NCBI GenBank assembly: GCA_036960305.1
Contig: JBALWA010000011.1
Coordinates: 1 to 64,000, forward strand
DNA length: 64,000 nucleotides
Direction of reading: 5' to 3'
Source: JBALVT01 sp036960305
GTDB taxonomy: Bacteria > Pseudomonadota > Gammaproteobacteria > Pseudomonadales > Halieaceae
A program made the translations under genes and the position numbers. Positions 53,596 to 62,818 of the stretch are shown in pieces (the first letter of the stretch is position 1; each line of letters opens with the position of its first letter). The notes under the pieces were generated by a model. The model did not search any database, was not told the origin of the DNA, and was given only the letters and a program-made list of their open reading frames with translations.

Positions 53596-54063
53596 ATGGA
53601 TACCAATACACTGGAACAGCAAACCCGAACGCTCATTGAGCCCCTTGTCTCTGAATCAGGGCCTCTGTTGCTTGCTCTACATACCCTGCAGGACCATTTT
53701 GGCTACATTCCACCCGAGTCCGTACCCTGTATCGCCCAAATACTGAATCTGTCCCGAGCCGAAGTTCACGGCGTCATCAGTTTCTATCACAGTTTTCGCT
53801 CTGAACCGCCGGGCAAAAAAATCGTCTCCATTTGCCGAGCTGAATCCTGCCAGGCCATGGGCAGTGCAGATCTGGAGGCCAGGGCAAAAAAGGTGCTTGG
53901 AATTGACTTCCATCAGACCAGCGCCGATGGCCTGTTCTCCCTCGAACCTGTCTACTGTCTGGGCAATTGCGCCTGTTCTCCTGCCATCATGATCGATGAC
54001 CAATTGCACAGCCGCGTCTCCCTGACGGAGTTGGACCAACTGCTGGAGGTTGAGTCATCATGA
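53596..54063 (+). CDS. fdsG: NAD-dependent formate dehydrogenase gamma subunit (NuoE-like)
   Basis: A 155-residue thioredoxin-like 2Fe-2S subunit. Cluster cysteines are in SICRAESCQAMG and VYCLGNCACSPA; the N-terminal ALHTLQDHFGYIPPESV matches NuoE/FdsG. It passes electrons with FdsB to NAD. ATG at 53596 fits the family length; the frame is open to 53458, but that extension has no homology-like features. Its end overlaps fdsB by 4 bp (ATGA). It is first in fdsG-fdsB-fdsA-fdsD. Confidence 0.92.
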   Translation: MDTNTLEQQTRTLIEPLVSESGPLLLALHTLQDHFGYIPPESVPCIAQILNLSRAEVHGVISFYHSFRSEPPGKKIVSICRAESCQAMGSADLEARAKKVLGIDFHQTSADGLFSLEPVYCLGNCACSPAIMIDDQLHSRVSLTELDQLLEVESS

Positions 54064-55547
54064 CGACCCGCGTGTATGTTCCCTCAGACAGCACCGCGAT
54101 CTCCCTGGGCGCAGACGCTGTGGCCGTGGCACTGCAGGATCTACCCTGTGACCTGGAGATCATTCGCAACGGCTCCCGTGGGCTGCACTGGCTGGAACCC
54201 CTGTTGGAAATCGACACGCCCGCCGGCAGAATCGGCTTTGCGGAAACGAAGGCGGCGGACATTGCCGACCTCTTTGCCAACGGCGCGCCTGCCATTGATC
54301 ACCCCAACTGCCTCGGCCTGGTCGAAGAACATGCGTACCTGAAGCCCCAGCACAGATTGACATCAGCCCGCATCGGCCTGATCAGCCCCTGCTCACTGGA
54401 TCATTACCGCAGCCTTGACGGCTTCGCAGGTTTGGAAAAAGCGCGCAACATGACCGCCGATGATATTGTTCAGGTCGTTACCGACTCTGGACTACGGGGG
54501 CGCGGTGGCGCCGCATTCCCCACCGGTATTAAATGGCGAACAGTACTCGACGCCCCGGCGGAGAAAAAGTATATCGTTTGCAACGCTGACGAGGGGGATT
54601 CAGGCACCTTCGTTGATCGCCTGATAATGGAATGCGACCCGTACTGCCTGATTGAGGGAATGCTCATCGCCGGTCTGGCGGTGGGGGCTAACGAGGGGTT
54701 TATTTATTGTCGCGCTGAATACCCCCTTGCGATAACAACCCTGCAACGGGCAATCGACACAGCGACAGAAGCCGGCTATCTAGAGGGCTTTTCCCTGCAG
54801 GTGAGAAAAGCCGCTGGCGCCTATATCTGCGGCGAAGAAACCGCCTTACTGGAAAGCCTGGAGGGGAAACGGGGGCTGGTGCGATTCCGTCCTCCTCTGC
54901 CGGCGATAGAGGGGTTATTCGGTAAACCTACCGTGGTGAACAATGTCATCAGTCTCGCCAGCATACCCATCATTCTTGCCAAGGGCGCGGACCACTACCG
55001 TGATTTTGGCAGCGGTCGCTCCCGCGGAACCTTGACGGTACAACTGGCCGGTAATATCCGCCGCGGCGGCTTAGTAGAGGTTCCCTTCGGACTGACATTA
55101 CGGCAGCTACTGGAAGACTTCGGCGGTGGCACCGCTTCAGGCCGCCCGATAAAGGCTGTACAGGCGGGCGGGCCACTGGGCGCCTATATCCCCGCCGATC
55201 ATTTCGATACTGCCATGGATTATGAGACCTTTAAAGACATCGGGGCCATGCTGGGGCACGGCGGCCTGGTCGTCTTCGATGACAGTGCAGATCTCGGTCA
55301 CATGGCGCGCTTTGCGATGGAGTTTTGTGCGCTGGAGTCCTGCGGTAAATGCACGCCCTGCCGCATCGGTTCGGTACGTGGTGTAGAAGTAATCGATAAG
55401 ATTCGCAGCGGTGAGCAGCCGGACGACAACCGCATCCTTTTGCAGGACCTGTGCCAAACAATGATTGACGGCTCCCTGTGTGCCCTGGGCGGAATGGCGC
55501 CCTTCCCCGTACAAAGTGTTATGAAGCACTTCCCCGACGAGCTCTAG
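54060..55547 (+). CDS. fdsB: NAD-dependent formate dehydrogenase beta subunit (NuoF-like)
   Basis: A 495-residue flavoprotein. The N-terminal 110 residues are a short thioredoxin-like part; then comes the NuoF core with the FMN/NAD loops RGRGGAAFPTGIKW and CNADEGDSGTFVDR, the segment ICGEETALLESLEGKRG, and a 4Fe-4S site ESCGKCTPCRIGSVRG near the C-terminus. It is the site of NAD reduction in the soluble FdsABG enzyme. It ends 13 bp before fdsA. Confidence 0.95.
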   Translation: MTTRVYVPSDSTAISLGADAVAVALQDLPCDLEIIRNGSRGLHWLEPLLEIDTPAGRIGFAETKAADIADLFANGAPAIDHPNCLGLVEEHAYLKPQHRLTSARIGLISPCSLDHYRSLDGFAGLEKARNMTADDIVQVVTDSGLRGRGGAAFPTGIKWRTVLDAPAEKKYIVCNADEGDSGTFVDRLIMECDPYCLIEGMLIAGLAVGANEGFIYCRAEYPLAITTLQRAIDTATEAGYLEGFSLQVRKAAGAYICGEETALLESLEGKRGLVRFRPPLPAIEGLFGKPTVVNNVISLASIPIILAKGADHYRDFGSGRSRGTLTVQLAGNIRRGGLVEVPFGLTLRQLLEDFGGGTASGRPIKAVQAGGPLGAYIPADHFDTAMDYETFKDIGAMLGHGGLVVFDDSADLGHMARFAMEFCALESCGKCTPCRIGSVRGVEVIDKIRSGEQPDDNRILLQDLCQTMIDGSLCALGGMAPFPVQSVMKHFPDEL

Positions 55548-55560
55548 AGCAGGTATTACT

Positions 55561-58437
55561 ATGGGTAACTGGTATCGCGTAGGCGCAGAACAGGATTTGG
55601 GAACGCCGCTGGTGGCGGGTGAGTCCTTAATTACCCTGTCTGTGGATGGCATGGAAATCAGTGTCCCCGAAGGCACATCGATTATGCGGGCCGCAGCACT
55701 CGCCGGCACGAATATCCCCAAACTGTGCGCCACCGAAGACCTGGAGCCCTTTGGTTCCTGCCGCCTGTGCCTGGTACAAATAGAAGGCCGGCCCGGCTAT
55801 CCCGCCTCCTGCACCACTGAAGTCAGCGAAGGTATGGCTGTACGCACCCAGAGCCCCAGACTTGCCGAGCTGCGGCGCAATGTGATGGAGCTGTATATTT
55901 CAGACCATCCTCTCGACTGCCTGACCTGCCCTACCAACGGCGACTGTGAACTACAGGACATGGCCGGCGCCGTGGGCTTGCGCGAAGTCCGCTATGGCTA
56001 CGAGGGCAAGAACCATCTCGACAAAACAAAGGACGAGTCAGCCCCCTATTTCACCTTCGATGCCAGCAAGTGCATTCTCTGCTCTCGCTGTGTTCGTGCC
56101 TGCGAGGAACAACAAGGCACCTTCGCTCTGACGATAGACAATCGAGGTTTTGATTCGCAGATTGTTGCCAGCCAGAATGATGCCTTTGACCAATCTGAAT
56201 GCGTCTCCTGTGGTGCCTGCGTCAAGGCCTGCCCCACAGCCACCCTCACAGAAAAATCCATCATAGCCCTGGGCCAACCCGACAGGGCGACAGTCACGAC
56301 CTGTGCCTATTGCGGAGTCGGTTGCTCGTTTCGCGCGGAGATGCAGGGTGACCAGTTGGTGAGAATGACACCAAATCGCGACGGCCATGCCAACCACGGG
56401 CATGCCTGCGTTAAGGGGCGTTTTGCTTTCGGCTACGCCACCCATGATGATCGTATCACTGCACCGATGATACGCGACAGTATCAACGACGTCTGGCAGG
56501 AGGTGAGCTGGGAACAGGCCCTGAGTTTCGCAGCAAGCCGAATGCAGGCAATACAATCGACTTACGGGCGCAAGTCAATCGGTGGTATCACCTCCTCTCG
56601 CTGCACCAACGAAGAGGTCTTCGTCGTACAAAAATTTATCCGCGCCGCCATGGGTAACAACAATGTCGACACCTGTGCCAGGGTGTGCCACTCCCCCACC
56701 GGCTATGGCCTGAAGACCACCCTCGGAGAATCAGCGGGCACCCAGACCTTCGATTCTGTGATGCAGGCCGATACCATCATGGTCATAGGTGCCAATCCAA
56801 CGGCAGCCCACCCGGTATTTGGTTCGATGATGAAGCGCCGGTTGCGCCAGGGTGCAAAACTGATAGTCATAGACCCCAGGGCCACCGACCTGGTAGATAG
56901 CCCGCACGTGCGAGCGGACCAACACCTGCAGTTGCGCCCGGGGACCAACGTTGCCGTCATTAACGCGCTGGGGCATGTCATTATCAGCGAAGGCCTGGAA
57001 GACAAGGCATTTATCCAACAGCGCTGCGAAGTCGATGCCTATGAGATTTGGCGACAATTTATCGCCCGCGAGGAAAACTCCCCCGAAACGCTGGAACCGG
57101 TGACCGGCGTACCGGCCGCCCAGATTCGCGCCGCTGCCAGGAACTATGCCTCCGTACCCAATGGCGCGATCTACTATGGCCTGGGCGTAACCGAGCACAG
57201 CCAGGGTTCAACCATGGTGATGGGTATCGCCAATCTGGCCATGGCCACGGGAAATCTGGGGCGGGAAGGTGTGGGCGTCAACCCCCTGCGTGGGCAAAAT
57301 AATGTTCAGGGCAGTTGTGATATGGGCAGCTTCCCCCACGAACTGCCAGGCTATCGCCACCTGTCAGATCTTGCCACTCGTACGCAGTTTGAAAAGGCCT
57401 GGGGGGTTAAGCTGGACGCTGAGCCGGGTTACCGTATACCCAATATGTTTGACGCGGCGGTGGACGGCGAATTCAAGGGGCTTTATATCCAGGGAGAAGA
57501 CATGGCACAGTCCGACCCGGATACGCAGCATGTGCAAGCGGCCCTTAGCGCAATGGAATGTGTCATCGTACAGGACCTGTTCCTCAACGAAACGGCAAAA
57601 TATGCGCATGTCTTCCTGCCCGGATCGTCCTTTCTCGAAAAAGACGGTACGTTTACCAACGCCGAGCGACGAATCTCCCCGGTGCGCAAAGTCATGCAGC
57701 CCCTCGCCGGAATGGCCGAGTGGGAGGTTACCTGCGCACTGTCCACGGCCATGGGTTATCCCATGTCCTACCAGCATCCCAGTGAAATCATGGATGAAAT
57801 CGCTCAACTGACGCCCACGTTCAGCGGAGTCAGTTATGAGCTCCTGGATGAACTCGGATCTATTCAATGGCCCTGTAACGAACACGCCCCCAACGGCACC
57901 CCAATGATGCACGTGGACGAGTTTGTGCGCGGCAAGGGTTTCTTTGCCCCCACGCCTTATGTTCCGACAGATGAGCGGTCCAACAACAAGTACCCGCTGC
58001 TGCTGACCACGGGACGTATTTTGTCCCAGTACAATGTCGGCGCCCAGACCCGGCGCACGGAAAACATGGCGTTCCATGCCGAGGACGTCCTTGAAATACA
58101 CCCTTCTGATGCCGAGGTTCGCGGCATTACCGACGGTGCCTGGGTCGGCATCAAGAGCCGCGCCGGAGAGACTGTTTTACGTGCTGACATCACTACCCGC
58201 GTTCAGGCCGGCGTGGTCTATACCACCTTTCACCACCCTGAATCTGGCGCCAATGTCGTCACTACCGATAACTCCGATTGGGCGACCAACTGTCCAGAAT
58301 ACAAAGTGACCGCCGTCCAGGCCTACCCGGTTAGTAACCCATCTGAATGGCAGGAAATGTTCAGTAAATTTCACGCTGAACAAGGCAATTTTCTGGATCA
58401 ACGCAAGCGGAAAAAACCGGTAACGACGCAATCATGA
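55561..58437 (+). CDS. fdsA: NAD-dependent formate dehydrogenase alpha subunit (molybdenum, catalytic)
   Basis: A 958-residue bis-MGD catalytic subunit oxidising formate to CO2. In order: 2Fe-2S (Cys56, 67, 70, 84), a His-Cys 4Fe-4S site (His116, Cys120, 123, 129), two 4Fe-4S ferredoxin sites (Cys171-181 and 214-224), the core 4Fe-4S (Cys248, 251, 255, 283) and the molybdopterin domains. The Mo ligand is Cys376 in ARVCHSPTGYG, so this is the Cys, not the selenocysteine, form. It overlaps fdsD by 4 bp. No fdsC follows it. Confidence 0.96.
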   Translation: MGNWYRVGAEQDLGTPLVAGESLITLSVDGMEISVPEGTSIMRAAALAGTNIPKLCATEDLEPFGSCRLCLVQIEGRPGYPASCTTEVSEGMAVRTQSPRLAELRRNVMELYISDHPLDCLTCPTNGDCELQDMAGAVGLREVRYGYEGKNHLDKTKDESAPYFTFDASKCILCSRCVRACEEQQGTFALTIDNRGFDSQIVASQNDAFDQSECVSCGACVKACPTATLTEKSIIALGQPDRATVTTCAYCGVGCSFRAEMQGDQLVRMTPNRDGHANHGHACVKGRFAFGYATHDDRITAPMIRDSINDVWQEVSWEQALSFAASRMQAIQSTYGRKSIGGITSSRCTNEEVFVVQKFIRAAMGNNNVDTCARVCHSPTGYGLKTTLGESAGTQTFDSVMQADTIMVIGANPTAAHPVFGSMMKRRLRQGAKLIVIDPRATDLVDSPHVRADQHLQLRPGTNVAVINALGHVIISEGLEDKAFIQQRCEVDAYEIWRQFIAREENSPETLEPVTGVPAAQIRAAARNYASVPNGAIYYGLGVTEHSQGSTMVMGIANLAMATGNLGREGVGVNPLRGQNNVQGSCDMGSFPHELPGYRHLSDLATRTQFEKAWGVKLDAEPGYRIPNMFDAAVDGEFKGLYIQGEDMAQSDPDTQHVQAALSAMECVIVQDLFLNETAKYAHVFLPGSSFLEKDGTFTNAERRISPVRKVMQPLAGMAEWEVTCALSTAMGYPMSYQHPSEIMDEIAQLTPTFSGVSYELLDELGSIQWPCNEHAPNGTPMMHVDEFVRGKGFFAPTPYVPTDERSNNKYPLLLTTGRILSQYNVGAQTRRTENMAFHAEDVLEIHPSDAEVRGITDGAWVGIKSRAGETVLRADITTRVQAGVVYTTFHHPESGANVVTTDNSDWATNCPEYKVTAVQAYPVSNPSEWQEMFSKFHAEQGNFLDQRKRKKPVTTQS

Positions 58438-58664
58438 CTGTTCAAACTGACAAACTACTGCGCATGGCCGAACAAATCACAGCGAACATGGCCTATACGG
58501 ATGATACCGAAGTAGTCGCTGAGAAAATTGCCGACCACCTTTACCGGTTTTGGGACCCGCGTATGCTTGCTTCGCTAAAGGCTTACAATAAAGAACAGGC
58601 GGAGTCTCTCTCCCCCGCGCTTGCAGCCGCCGTCCAGCGATTGGAGCGGGCGCCCTATAGTTAA
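58434..58664 (+). CDS. fdsD: NAD-dependent formate dehydrogenase delta subunit
   Basis: A 76-residue protein matching FdsD: LLRMAEQITANM, the charged EVVAEKIADHLYRFWDPRM segment and a helical C-terminal part (LSPALAAAVQRL). FdsD is a small helical subunit or assembly partner of the Fds enzyme. It is coupled to fdsA by ATGA overlap; in Cupriavidus and Rhodobacter fdsC (an FdhD homologue) lies between A and D, but here it is absent. Confidence 0.9.
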   Translation: MTVQTDKLLRMAEQITANMAYTDDTEVVAEKIADHLYRFWDPRMLASLKAYNKEQAESLSPALAAAVQRLERAPYS

Positions 58665-58751
58665 AAGGGTTCATCCAGGGGGATATTATCTGTGGACGAT
58701 AGACCGTAGAATAGACACCATCCAACCGTTCATGTGCAAGGAATCCAATGT

Positions 58752-59093
58752 ATGTCAGAGAGTAAATGGCAGGTTTTTGATCTCAAGGAAGTAAAGGACA
58801 AACTCCAGGGCAATCCGGTGGAGTATCTTGAGTTCCTCAATGTTCCCGCCCTCAATTGCGGAATCTACTCGCTGGTTGCCGGCAGCACGGATATGCAAGC
58901 GCCCCACGATGAAGATGAGGTCTATCTGGTACTGTCAGGCAAGGCGAGAATGCGGCTGAATAACGAGGAGCGGAACGTGGGCCCTGGCTCACTACTTTAT
59001 GTGGGCGCATCGACGGAGCACTCCTTTTTCGAAATCGAAGAAGACATGACATTGCTGGTATTTTTTGCCGCCAGCCCTCCCGATCGCAGATAA
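58752..59093 (+). CDS. Single-domain cupin protein
   Basis: A 113-residue beta-barrel. Cupin motif 1 is APHDEDEVYLVLSGKARM (metal residues His and Glu); motif 2 is GSLLYVGASTEHSFFEI with a His. It likely binds a divalent metal; whether it is enzymatic or sensory is unknown. ATG at 58752 has AAGGA nine bases upstream; a GTG six codons earlier overlaps that region. It lies 87 bp after fdsD and 52 bp before the aminotransferase and could share their transcript. Confidence 0.8.
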   Translation: MSESKWQVFDLKEVKDKLQGNPVEYLEFLNVPALNCGIYSLVAGSTDMQAPHDEDEVYLVLSGKARMRLNNEERNVGPGSLLYVGASTEHSFFEIEEDMTLLVFFAASPPDRR

Positions 59094-59145
59094 AAATCTG
59101 TTAAAGTCCGCGCCTCGAACTATGACTTCCTGACAGAGCGATACC

Positions 59146-60330
59146 ATGACACAGAGTTTTTACCCACCACAACGATCCCTGATGGGGCCGGGCCCTTCCG
59201 ATGTGCCACCGCGAGTTCTGGGTGCACTGGCCAGACCCACCATTGGCCACCTCGATCCGTTATTTGTCCAGCTAATGGACGAGATTAAAGGTCTACTGCA
59301 GTACGCCTTCCAGACCAACAATGCGTTGACCCTGCCTATTTCAGCGCCAGGGTCTGCCGGTATGGAAGCCTGCTTCGTCAATCTACTGTGCCCCGGTGAC
59401 AAGGTGATTGTCTGCCAGAACGGTGTCTTTGGCGGTCGCATGAAGGAGAACGTCGAACGCTGCGGCGCTATCGCCATCATGGTTGAGGACAACTGGGGAG
59501 AGCCTGTCGATGTCAGCAAGGTCTCCGCAGCGTTTGACGACAACCCCGACGTTGCCGTGCTCGCGTTCGTGCATGCCGAAACATCCACCGGCGTAGTCAG
59601 CGATGCGGCCACTCTTTGTGCGCTGGCCGCAGAGCGAGGTGCCCTGTCGATCGTAGATGCAGTCACCTCCCTGGGCGGAATAGAATTAAAAGTCGATGAG
59701 TGGGGTGCCGATGCTGTCTATTCGGGCACCCAAAAATGCCTTTCCTGTGTCCCGGGCATCTCCCCCATTACCTTCAGCCAAAGAGCCGTTGACCGCATCC
59801 AGGCCCGCAAGAACAAGGTTCAGAGCTGGTTTCTTGATATGCAATTAGTGATGGGATACTGGGGTGGCAGCAGCAAGCGTGCCTACCACCACACCGCACC
59901 TGTGAATGCCTTGTATGCTCTACACGAGTCATTGGTCATGCTCGAAGAAGAAGGTCTGGAAAATGCCTTTGCCCGACATCAGCTAAACCACAATGCACTG
60001 GTCGCCGGACTGGAGGCGATGGGCCTGAGCATGGCCGTAGCAGCCGAACATCGTCTGCCACAACTCAACCTTGTGAAGATACCCGAAGGGGTTGATGATG
60101 CTGCAGTACGAGCAGCATTGCTCAGCGACTTTGACCTGGAAATTGGCGCGGGACTGGGCGCACTGGCCGGCAAGACCTGGCGTATCGGCCTGATGGGCTA
60201 TAGCAGTAGTGCCAGGAATGTATTGTCCTGCCTGACAGCACTGGAGGCCGTACTTTCACAGCAAAGTGTGGTCATCAGCGCCGGAGCGGCCCAGGCGGCT
60301 GCCCAGTCTGTCTATAACGCGGCAAACTAA
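59146..60330 (+). CDS. Alanine/serine-glyoxylate aminotransferase family protein
   Basis: A 394-residue class V PLP aminotransferase. N-terminal GPGPSDVPPRVL and the segment APGSAGMEACFVNLL are typical of the AGT/SGAT group; the PLP lysine is Lys197 in YSGTQKCLSCVPGISP. It transfers an amino group from alanine or serine to glyoxylate, giving glycine. Next to formate dehydrogenase this suggests glyoxylate/glycine/C1 metabolism, which is inference. Alanine versus serine preference cannot be decided. Confidence 0.9.
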   Translation: MTQSFYPPQRSLMGPGPSDVPPRVLGALARPTIGHLDPLFVQLMDEIKGLLQYAFQTNNALTLPISAPGSAGMEACFVNLLCPGDKVIVCQNGVFGGRMKENVERCGAIAIMVEDNWGEPVDVSKVSAAFDDNPDVAVLAFVHAETSTGVVSDAATLCALAAERGALSIVDAVTSLGGIELKVDEWGADAVYSGTQKCLSCVPGISPITFSQRAVDRIQARKNKVQSWFLDMQLVMGYWGGSSKRAYHHTAPVNALYALHESLVMLEEEGLENAFARHQLNHNALVAGLEAMGLSMAVAAEHRLPQLNLVKIPEGVDDAAVRAALLSDFDLEIGAGLGALAGKTWRIGLMGYSSSARNVLSCLTALEAVLSQQSVVISAGAAQAAAQSVYNAAN

Positions 60331-60363
60331 CTAGCCGCTACCCGATGCTGCGAAGGAGGCCCT

Positions 60364-61368
60364 TCAGCCTCCACCCAGCATCATATTCCAGATGACCGCG
60401 CCCTGATCACCCGAGGTGTCGCGATGTGTCCTATAGGCCGCATGCTCTTTATCGCCGGCCTCCTGGCGCAGCTCTATGCTCCACAGGGGCGCCAGTTCAT
60501 TGGGTACCATAGAATAGCGTATATCGATCACCCTATTCCTGTGCACAGGGTCGCGCGCTATATAGCCATTGCTAAACCAGCGAAAGCGCTCGATATCCCT
60601 GGCCTGCTGAGAGCTGCTGTCCAACCAGGGCAGGTCGCGGGCCAGGTTTAATTTGTCAACGGAATCCCCCGGAAACACTGCCGGAGAAAAACTGGCCCGC
60701 ACCGCATCCACGTAATAGCGATCTTCCGTTTCATAGACGGTCTTCCAGACCAATAAATTAGCAAAACTGGGCTTGGCTTCCAGCCTCAGGGGCACATGCC
60801 CTCGGCCAAGCGCTATCTCATGGCCCATATCAATCGCCGCATTGCGCTGCAATAGTCCCAGGCCCATATAGGCAAAGGCCCAGACCAGTGCCACCCGCGC
60901 AAATAGCATGCGTTTACGGTAGCCCGCAAGCAGTACCAGGCCAAGTATTGGCAGCGTAAAGAGCGGATCGATTATCGAGATGGTATTCCAGGCGATTCGC
61001 ATATCGCTAAAAGGCCAGAAGAGCATCGTGCCATAGGTCGTGCAGGCATCCAGCAACGCATGGGTGGCATAGCCGAGGGTGCAGTACTTAAAGCACCGCT
61101 GAAAGGACATCTGACGGCGTCGGCCAATAAGAAAATACAACACCAGCGCACAAAGCAGCCCCCCTACCGGAATAAACACCAGTGAATGGGTAAACTGCCG
61201 GTGATATTCCAGAAACAGCAAGGGGTCCGTACTGGACCGAATCAACACATCCAGATCGGCTGACATTCCTGCCAGAAAACCGAGTAAACCGGCCGTTGCG
61301 ACCTCAGACTTGTCAGCAGTAGACTGGGGCAGCGAAGCCCCTAGAACGCCCTGTGTCAGTGGATCCAT
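60364..61368 (-). CDS. YdjM-type membrane-bound metal-dependent hydrolase
   Basis: A 334-residue protein of the YdjM/LexA-regulated membrane hydrolase family. N-terminal DPLTQGVLGASLPQ, then SADLDVLIRS, the HRQFTHSLVF motif and GYATHALLDACTTYG give the conserved His/Asp set; four to five membrane helices follow to about residue 170, then a soluble C-terminal domain. The activity is unproven in the family. Its ATG overlaps the stop of the upstream heme-binding-like gene (TGATG). Confidence 0.88.
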   Translation of the reverse strand: MDPLTQGVLGASLPQSTADKSEVATAGLLGFLAGMSADLDVLIRSSTDPLLFLEYHRQFTHSLVFIPVGGLLCALVLYFLIGRRRQMSFQRCFKYCTLGYATHALLDACTTYGTMLFWPFSDMRIAWNTISIIDPLFTLPILGLVLLAGYRKRMLFARVALVWAFAYMGLGLLQRNAAIDMGHEIALGRGHVPLRLEAKPSFANLLVWKTVYETEDRYYVDAVRASFSPAVFPGDSVDKLNLARDLPWLDSSSQQARDIERFRWFSNGYIARDPVHRNRVIDIRYSMVPNELAPLWSIELRQEAGDKEHAAYRTHRDTSGDQGAVIWNMMLGGG

Positions 61369-61949
61369 CAGCTCACGCGGTGCAGCGTATTGACATCCTT
61401 GTGGTCATAATTGGCCTTATCGTAGATATCCAGAACCGTGGTTTCGCTGTACCGCATCTCATCACCCTTAACCGTCATGGTATGGGTAAAAGCCGTCGTT
61501 TTGGCTTTGTTGTACATGAAAGGCGCCTGGACGATGCCGAACTCCGGGGACCCAGCTTCGGCGGCGACGTCAAAAACCAGCTCGCCTTCAAGATTGTCCG
61601 GCTGACCAAGTTTTCCGCCAGCGACTACTGCGACAGCCCGGGGAATGGTGAAAGTCTCGACGATGGTGTCATCCGCTGAATCCCACAACCAGTAGCCAAC
61701 CTGGTGATGGAACACTTCATCATTGCTCTTGCGACTGACCACCTGCTTGTAATGTACCACGGCAAGCGTCTGCTCCTCCGCGTTGGTCACATCACCTGCC
61801 GCTTCAAAGGTCAGGGTCTCATAGTAGGGGTTACGCTCTTCTCCGTCCGGCTCAGGTGCGCGATCCACGCCTTTATCCCCTGTCCATGTACCGACTAACG
61901 CTGCCAATGGGCCATAGTTTACGCCCTCAATCGTGGTATTTTCACTCAT
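61368..61949 (-). CDS. Heme-binding-like beta-barrel (FABP-like) protein
   Basis: A 193-residue cytoplasmic beta-barrel. LAALVGTWTGDKGVDRAPEP is the nitrobindin/THAP4-like N-terminal strand (GxWxG), followed by YYETLTFEAAGD, QVGYWLWDSADDTIVETFTI and a C-terminal MRYSETTVLDIYDK. Some relatives bind heme; the heme-ligating His cannot be identified with certainty here. ATG at 61949 has GGAG seven bases upstream; an upstream extension lacks a ribosome site. It is coupled to the YdjM-like gene. Confidence 0.75.
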   Translation of the reverse strand: MSENTTIEGVNYGPLAALVGTWTGDKGVDRAPEPDGEERNPYYETLTFEAAGDVTNAEEQTLAVVHYKQVVSRKSNDEVFHHQVGYWLWDSADDTIVETFTIPRAVAVVAGGKLGQPDNLEGELVFDVAAEAGSPEFGIVQAPFMYNKAKTTAFTHTMTVKGDEMRYSETTVLDIYDKANYDHKDVNTLHRVS

Positions 61950-62161
61950 GTGTAATCTCCTTTTTGTCCACATGTCCAACGTAGCGAAAGTATGGCCTGC
62001 AATGACGCATATTGCGAGCTTTGGTAGAATTTGTGGCGCCGTCTGGCGCTTAGTCAAGCTATATTCCCGTGCAAATCTTTACGATATCGCATCGAACAAT
62101 CTACGCCGGGTACTGTCAAAATTGCAGAACTGGACCATTTTTGACTCTTTAAGGAAACTCG

Positions 62162-62806
62162 ATGCAATCAACTTTCAGATTGGCCACCCTACTGGGCACC
62201 CTGACACTCGCTGCCTGTACCACAAACCCCTATACGGGAGATCAGCAGGCCAGCAAGGCTGCGACCTACGGCGGTGGAGCCGCTGTGGCCTGTGGCCTTA
62301 TCGGAGCCATAGACTCGGGTAAACATGCCCGTAACGCCGCCCTGGGCTGTGGCCTCGTGGGCGCAGGGGTAGGCGCCTACATGGATGTACAGGAGAAACA
62401 GCTGCGAGACGAGTTACAGGGTACTGGCGTCAGTGTTTCCCGGGAGGGCGACAATATCCGCCTGATCATGCCCGGCAATATCACTTTCAAAACAGACTCT
62501 TACAATTTACGCAGTGATTTTTACCCCGTATTGAACTCAGTGGGCACGGTTTTGGCCAAATACCATGACACGACCCTGCGCATCACAGGTAATACGGACA
62601 ATACCGGGAGCAAGCAATACAACCAGACACTGTCTGAAAAAAGGGCTCGCAGCGTTGGCGACTACCTGACTACCCGACAGGTCGCGCGGAACCGACAACT
62701 GGTACAGGGAGTAGGATTCGACCAGCCTATCGCGGACAACGGCACGGCAAATGGTCGGGCGCAAAACAGAAGGGTTGAACTGTACGTGCTGCCAAAAACC
62801 GGCTAA
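62162..62806 (+). CDS. OmpA-family outer-membrane lipoprotein (YiaD-like)
   Basis: A 214-residue lipoprotein: signal and lipobox TLAAC (Cys about 19), then a Gly-rich glycine-zipper part (AAVACGLIGAIDSGKHARNA, CGLVGAGVGAYMDV) and a C-terminal OmpA-like peptidoglycan-binding domain (about 95-214) with ITFKTDSYNLRSDF, LRITGNTDNTGS, NQTLSEKRARSVGDYL and QNRRVELYV. It anchors the outer membrane to the wall. It is convergent with tamB, with a 12-bp gap. Confidence 0.93.
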   Translation: MQSTFRLATLLGTLTLAACTTNPYTGDQQASKAATYGGGAAVACGLIGAIDSGKHARNAALGCGLVGAGVGAYMDVQEKQLRDELQGTGVSVSREGDNIRLIMPGNITFKTDSYNLRSDFYPVLNSVGTVLAKYHDTTLRITGNTDNTGSKQYNQTLSEKRARSVGDYLTTRQVARNRQLVQGVGFDQPIADNGTANGRAQNRRVELYVLPKTG

Positions 62807-62818
62807 ACCAATCGGCAG

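Noticed and set aside
56686..56691. Selenocysteine in FdsA
   Set aside because: The Mo-ligand codon reads as Cys (TGC) and no in-frame TGA interrupts the gene.
60355..60372. Hairpin GGAGGC/GCCTCC between the aminotransferase and YdjM-like genes
   Set aside because: A 6-bp stem with no T-tract and overlapping the YdjM-like stop; too weak for a terminator call.
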